Below are positions 15,801 through 25,333 of a stretch of 64,000 nucleotides of DNA, piece by piece. The position numbers were made by a program, and so were the translations under genes. The stretch's first letter is position 1, and each line of letters starts with the position of its first letter. Source of the DNA: Varunaivibrio sulfuroxidans. Its GTDB lineage: Bacteria > Pseudomonadota > Alphaproteobacteria > Rhodospirillales > Magnetovibrionaceae. A model generated the notes under the pieces. It saw only the letters and a program-made list of their open reading frames with translations, was not told the origin of the DNA and searched no databases. The stretch lies in NCBI RefSeq assembly GCF_029318635.1, contig NZ_CP119676.1, positions 372,001 to 436,000 on the forward strand, in the 5' to 3' direction.

Positions 15801-17132
15801 ATGCACGTGGCAATGATCGGCACCGGATACGTCGGGCTTGTTTCGGGGACGTGTTTTTCAGAATTTGGTGTCGATGTGGTTTGCGTCGATAAGGACCGCG
15901 CTAAGATCGAGAAACTCGAACAGGGCGTCATGCCGATTTACGAGCCGGGTTTGGACGATCTCGTCGCCAAGAACGTCCGCGAGGGGCGCTTGTCGTTCAC
16001 CGCCGACCTCTCCCGGGCGGTGAAAAAGGCCGACGCCGTCTTCATCGCCGTGGGAACGCCGACCCGCCGCGGTGACGGCCATGCCGACCTTTCCTACGTT
16101 TACACGGCGGCCAAGGAAATTGCCGCGGCGATGGACGGTTATACCGTCGTGGTGACCAAATCGACGGTTCCGGTCGGTACCGGCGACGAGGTTGAACGGA
16201 TTATCCGCGAGGCCCGCCCCGACGCCCAATTCGACGTGGTGTCCAACCCCGAGTTCTTGCGCGAAGGCTCCGCCATCAGCGATTTCACCCATCCCGACCG
16301 GGTCGTTATCGGCACCCACAGCCCGCGCGCCCAGGAGGTCATGCGCGCTCTGTATCGGCCCCTGCACCTGATCGAAACGCCGATTCTATTTACCTCGCGT
16401 ACGACGTCGGAACTGATCAAGTACGCCGCCAACACTTTCCTGGCGACCAAGATTTCGTTCATCAACGAAGTCGCCGATTTGTGCGAGAAAGTCGGCGCGG
16501 ATGTCCAGGACGTCGCCAAGGGTATAGGCTTGGACGGCCGGATCGGTAAAAAGTTCCTGCACGCCGGTCCGGGGTACGGCGGATCATGTTTCCCCAAGGA
16601 CACCTTGGCCTTGGCCCACACCGCCCGTGACATCGGTGTTCCCTTGCGCATTGTCGAAACCGTAATCGACATCAACACCAAGCGTAAGAAGGCGATGGCC
16701 GAACGGGTAATCGCCGCCTGCGGCGGATCCGTGGCGGGCAAGACCATCGCCGTCCTGGGCGTGGCGTTCAAGCCCAACACCGACGACATGCGCGATTCGC
16801 CGAGCCTGGACATCCTACCTCAACTACAGGCCAACGGCGCTACCGTGCGCGCTTATGATCCCGAGGCGATGCGCGAGGCAAAAGCCCTCCTTCCCGACGT
16901 CGTGTGGTGCGACGGCACTTACGAAACCATGGAGGGGGCCGACGCCCTGGTGATCATTACCGAGTGGAATCAGTTTCGCGGTCTTGATTTCGAACGGGTA
17001 AAGGCATTGTTGCGCGCGCCTGTTTTGGTCGATTTGCGGAATATTTACAATCCCGACGAAATGGTTCGAGCGGGCTTCGATTATCATTGCATCGGAAGGC
17101 CGCTTCCCCTCCTTCATGGCGAAGGGAAGTAA
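15801..17132 (+). CDS. UDP-glucose 6-dehydrogenase
   Basis: A 443-residue NAD-dependent enzyme that oxidises UDP-glucose to UDP-glucuronate in two steps. The N-terminal Rossmann motif is GTGYVGLVSG (residues 7-16); the catalytic Cys lies in GPGYGGSCFPKDT; the C-terminal substrate domain has GVAFKPNTDDMRDSPS. A strong GAGGAGG ribosome site precedes the ATG. It stands between galU and the phosphohexomutase gene, giving a sugar-nucleotide operon. A GDP-mannose dehydrogenase is less likely because GalU supplies UDP-glucose next door. Confidence 0.92.
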   Translation: MHVAMIGTGYVGLVSGTCFSEFGVDVVCVDKDRAKIEKLEQGVMPIYEPGLDDLVAKNVREGRLSFTADLSRAVKKADAVFIAVGTPTRRGDGHADLSYVYTAAKEIAAAMDGYTVVVTKSTVPVGTGDEVERIIREARPDAQFDVVSNPEFLREGSAISDFTHPDRVVIGTHSPRAQEVMRALYRPLHLIETPILFTSRTTSELIKYAANTFLATKISFINEVADLCEKVGADVQDVAKGIGLDGRIGKKFLHAGPGYGGSCFPKDTLALAHTARDIGVPLRIVETVIDINTKRKKAMAERVIAACGGSVAGKTIAVLGVAFKPNTDDMRDSPSLDILPQLQANGATVRAYDPEAMREAKALLPDVVWCDGTYETMEGADALVIITEWNQFRGLDFERVKALLRAPVLVDLRNIYNPDEMVRAGFDYHCIGRPLPLLHGEGK

Positions 17133-17139
17133 CCCCGTC

Positions 17140-18543
17140 ATGGATCTATCTCAGGCGGCGCAAAAACACACCTTCGATTCCACCATCCTGCGTGAATACG
17201 ATGTGCGCGGGATCGTCGGCGAAACCCTCACTCCGGCGGACATGACGGCGATCGGTCGGGCCTATGGCACGGTGTTGAGGGAAAAGAACGGACGCACGGC
17301 GGCGGTGGGCTATGACGGGCGGCTTTCGTCGCCCGAACTGGCCGTCGCCCTGTGCGCCGGGCTGATCGCCGCCGGCGTCGATGTGGTGCGCGTCGGGCTG
17401 GGCCCGACGCCGATGCTTTATTTCGCCGTGCACCACCTCGGTCTTGATGGCGGGTTGATGGTGACCGGATCGCATAATCCGCCCGAATTCAACGGCGTGA
17501 AAATGGTCATGAAAGGGCATTCCTTCTTCGGCGCGGATATCACCCGCTTGGGGGATATCGCCACGACGGGGGCCTTCGCCGCGGGAATCGGGCAGGCGCG
17601 CGACGAGACCGTGTTGGATGATTACATCCGGCGGGTCAGTGGCGACTATGACGCAACCAAGGGTCTTAAAGTGGTTTGGGACAACGCCAACGGCGCGGCG
17701 GGCGAGGCCCTGCAGGGCTTGGTGTCGCGTTTGCCGGGAGCCCATATCCTGTTGAACGAAACCATCGACGGCTTGTTCCCGGCGCATCATCCCGATCCCA
17801 CCGTGGAAAAGAATCTGGCGCAGTTAAAGGCCGCCGTCGCCGCCCATGGGGCCGATATCGGTATCGCCTTCGACGGCGACGGCGATCGTCTGGGGGTGGT
17901 CGATGGGCAGGGGCGCGTACTGTGGGGCGATCAGATCATGTGCATCCTGGCGCGCGAGGTCCTCGCCGATCTGCCGGGCGCCGTGATTATCGCCGACGTT
18001 AAGGCCAGCCAGGTGTTTTTCGACGAAATCGAAAGGCTGGGCGGCCATCCCGTGATGTGGAAAACCGGACATTCGCTGATCAAGGCGAAAATGGAGGAAA
18101 CGGGCGCGCCGCTGGCCGGGGAAATGAGCGCGCATATTTTCTTCAAGCATCGTTATTACGGATTTGACGACGCCCTATACGGTGCGGTGCGCCTGCTGTC
18201 GGTCCTCGCCAAGGGGGGCGAAAGCCTGTCCGAACTGCGCGACCGCCTGCCGCAAATGGTCAACACGCCGGAATTGCGCTTCGAATGCGACGATAAACGT
18301 AAATTCCAGGTCGTTCAGGAAGTCCGCGAACGTCTTCGCGCCGCCGCCGACGTTCGCGTCAACGATATCGACGGGGTACGGGTGCTCAACGACGATGGCT
18401 GGTGGCTACTTCGGGCGTCGAACACCCAACCGGTGCTGGTCGCGCGCTGCGAGGCGAAAGACGATGCAGCCCTAGACCGGTTAAAAAAGGCCCTGACCGA
18501 TCAGTTGGTTCGAAGCGGAATACGCCCACCGACCTTCGACTGA
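17140..18543 (+). CDS. phosphomannomutase/phosphoglucomutase (ManB/AlgC family)
   Basis: A 467-residue phosphohexomutase interconverting hexose-6- and hexose-1-phosphates. Visible are the phosphoserine loop TGSHNPPEFNG, the metal loop DGDGDR, the sugar-binding GEMSAHIFF and the phosphate-binding RASNTQPVLVARCE. ATG 17140 is preferred because an AAGGGAAG ribosome site lies before it; ATG 17116 in the same frame would overlap the dehydrogenase gene by 17 bp. It supplies mannose-1-P or glucose-1-P for the polysaccharide block. GalU plus this enzyme would turn glucose-6-P into UDP-glucose. Confidence 0.9.
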   Translation: MDLSQAAQKHTFDSTILREYDVRGIVGETLTPADMTAIGRAYGTVLREKNGRTAAVGYDGRLSSPELAVALCAGLIAAGVDVVRVGLGPTPMLYFAVHHLGLDGGLMVTGSHNPPEFNGVKMVMKGHSFFGADITRLGDIATTGAFAAGIGQARDETVLDDYIRRVSGDYDATKGLKVVWDNANGAAGEALQGLVSRLPGAHILLNETIDGLFPAHHPDPTVEKNLAQLKAAVAAHGADIGIAFDGDGDRLGVVDGQGRVLWGDQIMCILAREVLADLPGAVIIADVKASQVFFDEIERLGGHPVMWKTGHSLIKAKMEETGAPLAGEMSAHIFFKHRYYGFDDALYGAVRLLSVLAKGGESLSELRDRLPQMVNTPELRFECDDKRKFQVVQEVRERLRAAADVRVNDIDGVRVLNDDGWWLLRASNTQPVLVARCEAKDDAALDRLKKALTDQLVRSGIRPPTFD

Positions 18544-18587
18544 CGATGGTTTCATTTCTTAGGTTGCCGGGACGTGGGAGAAACCCA

Positions 18588-19952
18588 TCAGTTGGAGGCC
18601 AGCTCGACGGAGTTCTTAAGGCGCAACGTCATGCAATCCACATCTTTTTTCTTTAACGTTCGGCAGGCCCGGTAGGCCTGTCGTTTGCTTAATCCCACGA
18701 TACGCGCCCGGTAAACGGGTCCGCCACGCGCGCGTAGAGGGACGACCTTAACCGTACCGTCGGTGAGCGAACGGGGGGCCTTGTCAACGGCTTTCGTGGC
18801 GATGGCGAACGCCGGATCGTAGCGTTTATAGGCGCCAACCTGGACTCCCCAACGTGGGGACGTTCGAACATCGGGCGCGGCCGTTTTCACGCGGGCCATT
18901 TTTTTCTCGGCACCCCTGGTGCGGCGCCGTGACGCGGTTTGTGTTTGCCCTCGATCGATTTTGGCGAACGCCCGGTTCAATATCGCTGTCATTTGGGCGT
19001 TGCGTTTGCGGGAGGTCTTGCCGCCGAAAATAACGCCGATGAGGCGGGTGCCGCCGCGGCGCACCGAGGCCACCAAATTAAACCCCGATGCCCGAATATA
19101 GCCCGTTTTCACGCCATCCATGCCATCGTAAGTGGTTAACAACTTATTATGATTCCTGAACGTGGAACCATCGTAGTTGAAGGTTTCCTCGGAAAAATAA
19201 TGATATTTCTTGGGATAGTCGCGGATGATCGCCAGCGCCAATGTCGCCATGTCGCGCGCCGTGCTCATTTGTCCGCGGTTGGGTAGCCCCGAAGCGTTCC
19301 TGAAAGTTGTGCGTTTCATGCCCAATTTTCGGGCCTCGGCCGTCATCATCAAGGCGAACTTGCGTTCACTACCCCCTAAACGTTCACCCAAGACAACGGC
19401 GATATCGTTGGCCGATTTGATGGCGACGGCGCGAATGGCGTCGCGCACGGATATCTTTTCACCGGCGTTCAAGCCCAGCTTCGAAGGTTGTTGGCGTGCG
19501 GCATGGCGCGATACGGTGAGCTTCTCGTTAAGATGTAAGCGCCCCTGATCCAAGGCCTGGAAGACGAGATACAAGGTCATCATCTTGGTCAGCGACGCGG
19601 GGTAATTGCGGGTGTCGGGGTTAACGGCGTGGAGGACCTTGCCTGTATTGACGTCAATGATAAACGAGGCGTAACGCGCGGCGGCGAGTTGAGGGGCGGA
19701 AATTAAGGCGTAAACGGCGATAAGACAGATAAAGAAGGCGGTTTGAATATGTGTCGCCGAGAAAAGTTCTCGCAAAAGTCCTCGCCGATGGCGACGGCGC
19801 GGTCGCGCATCAAGATTGGTGCGCGGGACGGCGTTTTCACCGCGAAGCGGACCCGCTTGAGAGGAGGGAGCCGCATATCGCTTCGTCACTACGTCGGCCA
19901 TCACCCTCAAGGCGACCCCCTTTTCCCTGACTCGACGGCGAAGATCCGACAT
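18588..19952 (-). CDS. D-alanyl-D-alanine carboxypeptidase with C-terminal SPOR domain
   Basis: A 454-residue penicillin-binding-type serine peptidase that trims the terminal D-Ala of peptidoglycan stem peptides. A long basic N-terminus precedes one signal or anchor helix (IQTAFFICLIAVYALISAP), then the peptidase with SxxK (PASLTKMM), SxN (SANDIAV) and KTG (DGVKTGYI). After an Arg/Lys linker, a SPOR domain (WGVQVGAYKRYDPAFA..YRARIVG) should bind denuded glycan at the division septum. DacA-SPOR fusions are frequent in alphaproteobacteria. It faces the sugar-nucleotide operon tail to tail. Confidence 0.9.
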   Translation of the reverse strand: MSDLRRRVREKGVALRVMADVVTKRYAAPSSQAGPLRGENAVPRTNLDARPRRRHRRGLLRELFSATHIQTAFFICLIAVYALISAPQLAAARYASFIIDVNTGKVLHAVNPDTRNYPASLTKMMTLYLVFQALDQGRLHLNEKLTVSRHAARQQPSKLGLNAGEKISVRDAIRAVAIKSANDIAVVLGERLGGSERKFALMMTAEARKLGMKRTTFRNASGLPNRGQMSTARDMATLALAIIRDYPKKYHYFSEETFNYDGSTFRNHNKLLTTYDGMDGVKTGYIRASGFNLVASVRRGGTRLIGVIFGGKTSRKRNAQMTAILNRAFAKIDRGQTQTASRRRTRGAEKKMARVKTAAPDVRTSPRWGVQVGAYKRYDPAFAIATKAVDKAPRSLTDGTVKVVPLRARGGPVYRARIVGLSKRQAYRACRTLKKKDVDCMTLRLKNSVELASN

Positions 19953-20524
19953 GAACCTCGCCTTCTATGGTTTCTTTCCGGACGCCTATTGTGCGATCTC
20001 ACCGCGCAGATGAGACACCCCTACGACAAAGACGCTTAATCAGGGTGTCATTATGCATAAGGCGTCGTCAACAAAGCGTTAATGCCTTGGTCAAAAAAAA
20101 TTGGATGACCTTTGACAAAGTGACTCGATAAATGGACCCGACACGTTTTTCCCGAAGAGCGATTTTTGTGCATAAAATCCCTGGATGATCAAACGTCAGG
20201 TGTTGGGTTCGAGGGGAATATTTATGTTATATTATTTGAAAACAATGCCTTATTGTAAGTTTATCAATATGCTGCGTCGCACAAATTTATTGCTTGGTGT
20301 GTGTCTTTGTTTTATCATTACCTTGAGTTGCAGGTGGCGTGTCTTGGTGTTGGTCCAGGTTTAGCCGGCTGCCGCTGAGCATGGCGTGTTTCGGGTATTT
20401 ATGGAAGGATACCCCTTTGACGTAAGTCTTGGGGCGCGCCAAGGGGGGACGTGGACATCTTGAAAGAACGTCAATCGCTTTGACCAACCGCCTTTAACCG
20501 CACAATTTTTCAGGAGATTTCGTT
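19953..20524. other. 572-bp intergenic region, AT-rich between 20080 and 20330
   Basis: It contains the promoter regions of the divergently transcribed carboxypeptidase and phasin genes. GC falls well below the surroundings around 20215-20310. No gene, tRNA or clear promoter motif could be supported. A 66-codon minus-strand frame (20287-20487) has only a TTG start and no family look. Confidence 0.5.
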
Positions 20525-21565
20525 ATGGTTTCGTCCCCTAAAACGCCGACGTCGTACCCGAAAAATGAACCCTCCGGGCACGCCGACAGCGCCGTTAATC
20601 GTCTCGATACGCACTCGGCGAGCGCCCCTGCGCCTAAGGAAGAGCCGTCGCCTCCCACCGTGGTGACGCCCTCGAATGGGGGTGGGCAAGGCCGTTCGGC
20701 GGACGAACCCGCTTCGTCCTCAGCGGCGGCCTCGCCACAGGGAAATCGTACCGCCCCTCCCATCGGGGCGCGTCCTCTGGGGACGGGCAACGTAGAGGAA
20801 ACGCCGAAGTCCGTGTCGAACACGACGCCCCAACGGGGTGACGCGGCCTCGCGGCCGAAAAAGCGCGCCGCCGCCGCGGGGCGTAAGCAGACAACGCGCT
20901 CCGCACCAATTTCAAAGGCTTCACGCCCGGCTCAAGGCCCATCCGCGGCGCGGGCCGTCCAGACTATGGCGAGCGCCACTTCGCCGACGGACAAGGCTTC
21001 GGCGGCGAAGAGAACAACCGGTACGAAGGCCGCCGCGGGAAAGGCGGCGGGCAAGGCCGTGGCCGCCCCAAAAAAGGGCGCGGCGAAAGCAACCCCGAAA
21101 AAGAACCCCCAAAAGAACAAGACGGCGCCATCCGTTACTTCCCGCAAGGCGGCGTCGTCCCGTACGGCAGCCAAGGGGGATTCAGGGAAGGCGGCGATGT
21201 CCGTAGGAGATGTTTTCGCCTTTGGGCGCGCCAACGTGGACGCCGTTTTGGAGAGTGGCGTGACAGTGTTCATGGGGGTCCAGGATTTTCAGGCTCAGTG
21301 CTGGGATTTTGCCTATAAATCGTTGGGCCAGGGCGTCGAAGCGAGTGCGCGCCTGTTGAAATGCGCGTCGCCAAAGGACGCCATGGAGATGCAGAAATCG
21401 CTTATTCAAGATGGGGTGGAACGCTGGATTCAAACCACTCAGGATTTGTCGAAAATTTCCAACGTGACGGCCCTGGACGCCCTAAGCCCCCTAAGTCGGG
21501 ACCCTCATAGCGAGGAGATGGCGGGCGCACGCCACAAACCCACGACAACGCCTCGACACCCCTGA
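20525..21565 (+). CDS. phasin-family protein with histone-H1-like N-terminal tail
   Basis: A 346-residue protein. Residues 1 to about 220 are low-complexity: first Ser/Pro/Ala-rich, then Lys/Ala/Pro-rich with repeats such as KAAAGKAAGKAVAAPKK, like AlgP or histone H1. From about residue 225 (SVGDVFAFGRANVDAVLESG) to 320 it matches a phasin 2 domain, the amphipathic helix layer of polyhydroxyalkanoate granules. An AGGAG site precedes the ATG. PhaF of Pseudomonas combines the same parts in the opposite order (phasin first, tail last), so this could be a granule-DNA tether. Phasin assignment is moderately sure; DNA binding is inferred from charge. Confidence 0.7.
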   Translation: MVSSPKTPTSYPKNEPSGHADSAVNRLDTHSASAPAPKEEPSPPTVVTPSNGGGQGRSADEPASSSAAASPQGNRTAPPIGARPLGTGNVEETPKSVSNTTPQRGDAASRPKKRAAAAGRKQTTRSAPISKASRPAQGPSAARAVQTMASATSPTDKASAAKRTTGTKAAAGKAAGKAVAAPKKGAAKATPKKNPQKNKTAPSVTSRKAASSRTAAKGDSGKAAMSVGDVFAFGRANVDAVLESGVTVFMGVQDFQAQCWDFAYKSLGQGVEASARLLKCASPKDAMEMQKSLIQDGVERWIQTTQDLSKISNVTALDALSPLSRDPHSEEMAGARHKPTTTPRHP

Positions 21566-21778
21566 AGGGCGTACGCACAATACGGAACCCCGACTTCCGG
21601 AGGTTCCATCAGCGTCCCGGCTGCGTCCGGGCTGCGTCCGGGGATGTTCGGTCTTCGGACGCATTTTTTTTACCACCCCCTATCTTTTGGATAAAATGTC
21701 CATACATCAGAAAGACGCCGATGGCGGAGGCTTTTCCATGGCCTGTGCGGAGGGGCGTTTTCCCGGGGCGTGATTTTT

Positions 21779-21796
21779 CGTATACTGCGTTATACG
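21779..21796. promoter_or_regulatory. inverted repeat upstream of clpS
   Basis: CGTATA (21779-21784) and TATACG (21791-21796) form a perfect 6-bp inverted repeat 50 bp before the clpS start. It could be an operator or overlap a -10 element; no regulator can be named. Confidence 0.3.
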
Positions 21797-21846
21797 GACC
21801 AAAGTTTGAATGACGAAAATCCAATGTTTAAGTGGAGTGCATATAC

Positions 21847-22179
21847 GTGAGCGGCTCAGATAAACCCCATGATGGCGACCGTCTGGATACGGCGATTGTG
21901 GTTAAATCACGTGCAAAGACAAAAAAGCCCTCCATGTATAAAGTACTGATGCTGAATGACGACTATACGCCGATGGAATTTGTCATTCATGCCTTGGAGC
22001 GCTTTTTCGGCAAAAGCCATGAAGAAGCCACAAAGATCATGCTTCATGTTCACCAGCGTGGAGTCGGTGTTTGCGGCGTTTTTACTTTCGAAGTCGCGGA
22101 GACAAAGGCGACGCAGGTGGTCGATTTAGCGCGGAAAAACCAACATCCGTTGCAATGCACGATCGAAAAAGACGATTGA
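21847..22179 (+). CDS. clpS: ATP-dependent Clp protease adaptor ClpS
   Basis: A 110-residue adaptor that delivers N-degron substrates (Leu, Phe, Tyr, Trp at the N-terminus) to ClpAP. The folded core reads [24 protein letters not shown] with the NDD motif that caps the substrate amino group, then the H-rich helix [17 protein letters not shown] 21847 is preferred as start, 9 nt after a GGAG; an upstream GTG at 21832 would add five residues. clpA follows 29 bp later. The window also encodes Aat, which creates substrates for this pathway. Confidence 0.93.
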   Translation: MSGSDKPHDGDRLDTAIVVKSRAKTKKPSMYKVLMLNDDYTPMEFVIHALERFFGKSHEEATKIMLHVHQRGVGVCGVFTFEVAETKATQVVDLARKNQHPLQCTIEKDD

Positions 22180-22208
22180 TGTAACTCAAGCCAGCGAGGG
22201 TCCGACAG

Positions 22209-24554
22209 ATGCTTTCGAAAAATTTAGAACAAACGCTGCATCGCGCCTTGGGCTACGCCGGGGAGCATGGCCACGAGTTCGCGACTTTGGAACACTTGCT
22301 TCTGGCCCTGAGCGAGGATTTGGACGCCGTGGCGGTGTTTCGCGCCTGTGGTGTCGATGTCGATCGCGTTCGTCAGGAAGTTCTCGAATTCATCGAGACG
22401 GAGTTGGTCCCTCTAAGTTCGAGCCAAGCGGCGGAACCCAAACCCACGGCGGGATTTCAGCGTGTCATTCAGCGCGCTATTATCCACGTTCAGTCGTCGG
22501 GTAGAGAAGAGGTTACCGGCGCCAATGTGCTGGTCGCTTTGTTCACCGAGCGGGAATCTCATGCCGTTTTCTTTTTGCAAGAGCAAGAAATGACGCGTCT
22601 GGATGCGGTTAATTATATCAGCCATGGCATCGCCAAGGTGCCCGGACAATCTCAACCTCGCCCCATCGGTGGAGCGGATCCGGAAAGTGGCGAGGAAGAT
22701 GTCGCCAAGCAGGGCAAGGAGGCGTTGACCGCCTACTGCGTCAACCTCAATCAGCGCGCCGCGGAGGGGCGGATCGATCCCTTGATCGGCCGCGAAGGCG
22801 AGGTTGAGCGCACCATCCAAGTGCTCTGCCGGCGCACCAAGAACAACCCTCTTTATGTCGGCGATCCCGGTGTCGGAAAAACCGCTATCGCCGAAGGGTT
22901 GGCGCGGCGCATTCACTTGAAAAACGTCCCGGAAGTTCTTGAAAAAGCAACAATTTATGCGCTTGATATGGGTACGTTGCTTGCCGGAACGCGCTACCGT
23001 GGCGACTTTGAGGAACGCCTGAAAGCCGTCATCAAGGAACTTGAAGCGACCCCCGACAGCATCCTATTTATCGACGAAATCCACACCGTGATCGGAGCCG
23101 GGGCGACTTCGGGCGGCTCGATGGACGCTTCCAACATTTTAAAGCCCTCTTTGGCCAACGGCGCGTTGCGCTGCATGGGATCGACCACCTACAAGGAATA
23201 CCGCCAACACTTCGAAAAAGACCGCGCTTTGGTGCGCCGCTTCCAGAAGATCGACGTTTACGAACCTTCGGTCGAGGACACGGTGAAAATCCTACGTGGT
23301 TTGAAACCCTATTACGAAACACACCATCAGGTACGTTATACCCACGACGCCATTCGAAGCGCCGTTGAATTGGCCGACCGTTACATCAACGACCGCAAGC
23401 TGCCCGATAAGGCGATCGATGTGATCGACGAGGTCGGTGCGTCACGGATGCTGGTGCCCAAGGCGAAGCGCCGCAAGGTGGTTTCGGTCAAGGACGTCGA
23501 GGCGGTGGTCGCCAAGATCGCACGAATTCCGCCCAAAAGCGTCTCGCGCGACGACCGCAAGGCGCTACGCACCTTGGAGAGCGATCTCAAGCGTATGGTC
23601 TATGGTCAAGATACGGCGATCGACGCCCTGTCCGGCGCCATCAAGCTCGCGCGCGCGGGGCTGCGCGCGCCGGAAAAACCAATCGGATCGTACCTGTTTT
23701 CCGGCCCGACCGGCGTCGGAAAAACCGAGGTCGCGCGTCAATTGGCTCACACCCTAGGGGTTGAACTGATCCGCTTCGATATGTCCGAGTACATGGAACG
23801 CCACTCCGTTTCGCGCCTGATCGGCGCGCCGCCGGGCTATGTCGGTTACGATCAGGGCGGCCAATTGACCGACGCCATTGACCAGCAACCCCACGCGGTT
23901 CTGTTGCTTGACGAAATCGAAAAGGCGCATCCCGATCTGTTCAACATCTTGTTGCAGGTGATGGATCACGGCAAGCTGACCGACAACAACGGTAAGAGCG
24001 TCGATTTCCGCAACGTCGTGTTGATCATGACATCCAACGCCGGAGCCGCCGATATGGCGAAACCGGCGATCGGGTTCGAGAGAACCGTGCGTGAGGGGGA
24101 GGATACCGAAGCCATCGAGCGGATGTTCAGCCCCGAATTTCGCAATCGACTGGACGCCGTGATTCCCTTCGATAGCCTCAGCACCGATGTCATGAGCCGC
24201 GTCGTTGATAAGTTCATCCTTGAATTGGAGGAACAGTTGTCCGACCGTCAGGTCGCGATCGAACTCAGCGACAAAGCGCGCCTCTGGTTGGCGAAGAAAG
24301 GCTATGACCGTCTCAATGGCGCGCGCCCGCTGGCCCGGGTCATTCAGGAATACATCAAGAAACCACTGGCCGAGGAACTTCTCTTCGGGCGACTCGCCCA
24401 TGGCGGGACGGTTGTCCTGGGCCTCGAAGATGAAAAACTGACTTTCGCTTATCCCGAAACCGCGCCCCCTAAAGGGGCGGCGCGCAAACACGCGGCGAAA
24501 AAGCCCGGTTCGTCGAAAGGTTCGCCGCCGAAACTTCCGGCCTTGATGGAATAG
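22209..24554 (+). CDS. clpA: ATP-dependent Clp protease ATP-binding subunit ClpA
   Basis: A 781-residue Hsp100 unfoldase that threads substrates into ClpP. Order: N-domain with two Clp repeats (1-150), first AAA+ module with Walker [10 protein letters not shown] and sensor region, short linker, second AAA+ module with GPTGVGKTE and the pore loop GYVGYDQGG, then a C-terminal D2-small domain and a basic tail ([15 protein letters not shown]). The absence of a long ClpB-type middle coil and the neighbour clpS identify it as ClpA. It is terminated by a strong bidirectional hairpin. Confidence 0.95.
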   Translation: MLSKNLEQTLHRALGYAGEHGHEFATLEHLLLALSEDLDAVAVFRACGVDVDRVRQEVLEFIETELVPLSSSQAAEPKPTAGFQRVIQRAIIHVQSSGREEVTGANVLVALFTERESHAVFFLQEQEMTRLDAVNYISHGIAKVPGQSQPRPIGGADPESGEEDVAKQGKEALTAYCVNLNQRAAEGRIDPLIGREGEVERTIQVLCRRTKNNPLYVGDPGVGKTAIAEGLARRIHLKNVPEVLEKATIYALDMGTLLAGTRYRGDFEERLKAVIKELEATPDSILFIDEIHTVIGAGATSGGSMDASNILKPSLANGALRCMGSTTYKEYRQHFEKDRALVRRFQKIDVYEPSVEDTVKILRGLKPYYETHHQVRYTHDAIRSAVELADRYINDRKLPDKAIDVIDEVGASRMLVPKAKRRKVVSVKDVEAVVAKIARIPPKSVSRDDRKALRTLESDLKRMVYGQDTAIDALSGAIKLARAGLRAPEKPIGSYLFSGPTGVGKTEVARQLAHTLGVELIRFDMSEYMERHSVSRLIGAPPGYVGYDQGGQLTDAIDQQPHAVLLLDEIEKAHPDLFNILLQVMDHGKLTDNNGKSVDFRNVVLIMTSNAGAADMAKPAIGFERTVREGEDTEAIERMFSPEFRNRLDAVIPFDSLSTDVMSRVVDKFILELEEQLSDRQVAIELSDKARLWLAKKGYDRLNGARPLARVIQEYIKKPLAEELLFGRLAHGGTVVLGLEDEKLTFAYPETAPPKGAARKHAAKKPGSSKGSPPKLPALME

Positions 24555-24584
24555 TCCGCTCGTCGGTGGTCGATAAATTCAGAT

Positions 24585-24623
24585 AAAACGGGGCGCTTCG
24601 TGGTTCGAGGCGCCCCGTTTTTT
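24585..24623. terminator. bidirectional rho-independent terminator
   Basis: A 16-bp stem with one mismatch or G-U pair (24585-24600 with 24606-24621) and loop TGGTT, flanked by AAAA and TTTTTT. It serves clpA on the plus strand and the small secreted protein gene on the minus strand. Confidence 0.88.
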
Positions 24624-24658
24624 GCTTAGGAAAAACCAAGGTCGGGCATCTTTGTGGG

Positions 24659-25264
24659 TTACTGACGGCATGCCGCGTCTTGGACGATGCGTGCGCGGAT
24701 CGCCCCCAAGGCGGCGAGGGCCGTGGTCTTGTGGGGTTCTACGGAATATTGGGTGAGCGCCGTTTTTCCCGCGGGGTAGCTCCGCTCGATCGCGGCGACG
24801 CGGCATTGCCCACACGTGTTGACGATAACCATGCCGACGCCTTTTTGTTGGCCGAGGATAAGGCAACGCTGTCCATCGGCTTTCCCTCCCAGCGTTTGTG
24901 GCGTCGGTGTGCGGGGCGTTATCGGCGCGGCGGAGGGGGCGGTTGGACATGGCGAAATTCCGGTTATCCGGGTCTCCCCCGGCCCCAGGAAGGAGAGTGG
25001 TTGGCGTGCGCCGCCGGGCAGGGTGTATTCACGGTTGGTGGGGAATTGTCCCATCGCCGCGCCGGGGCGGATGCGCATCACCTTGGCCACGACACAGGCG
25101 CTGCAGCGATTAACCAGCCCTTCGCCGCCTTGCTGGCGGTAAAGTTGCACGCATCGCATGGCGGCGTGGGCGTTCTGGGAACGGATGGCGATAACGATCG
25201 ACAATACCGAAGCCGCCATAACGACCGTTAGCAAAAAGCGAAAGGGAAATTTGTGTTTCATCAC
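24659..25264 (-). CDS. secreted protein with two CxxC-containing repeats, unknown function
   Basis: A 201-residue protein with an N-terminal signal sequence (hydrophobic 8-28, probable cleavage after NAHA at 34). The mature part is an internal duplication: repeat 1 has Cys at 38, 54, 57 and 106 (CSAC pair), repeat 2 at 134, 151, 154 and 199 (CGQC pair), joined by a Pro/Thr linker. The identical Cys spacing shows two small domains, likely stabilised by disulfides or binding a metal. Function unknown; a periplasmic location is likely. Start ATG 25264; the neighbour upstream is a FemAB-like enzyme on the same strand. Confidence 0.7.
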   Translation of the reverse strand: MMKHKFPFRFLLTVVMAASVLSIVIAIRSQNAHAAMRCVQLYRQQGGEGLVNRCSACVVAKVMRIRPGAAMGQFPTNREYTLPGGARQPLSFLGPGETRITGISPCPTAPSAAPITPRTPTPQTLGGKADGQRCLILGQQKGVGMVIVNTCGQCRVAAIERSYPAGKTALTQYSVEPHKTTALAALGAIRARIVQDAACRQ

Positions 25265-25333
25265 CTTCCCGTATAGCGAAAAAGTGTTAATCCCGCGTCA
25301 ATGGCGTGCGCCATAACGAGGAAATCATAGCCT

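Noticed and set aside
20287-20487. 66-codon minus-strand frame before the phasin gene
   Set aside because: TTG start, no clear ribosome site, no recognisable features, and it lies in the AT-rich control region.
23754-24491. 245-codon minus-strand frame inside clpA
   Set aside because: Antisense shadow of the second AAA+ module.
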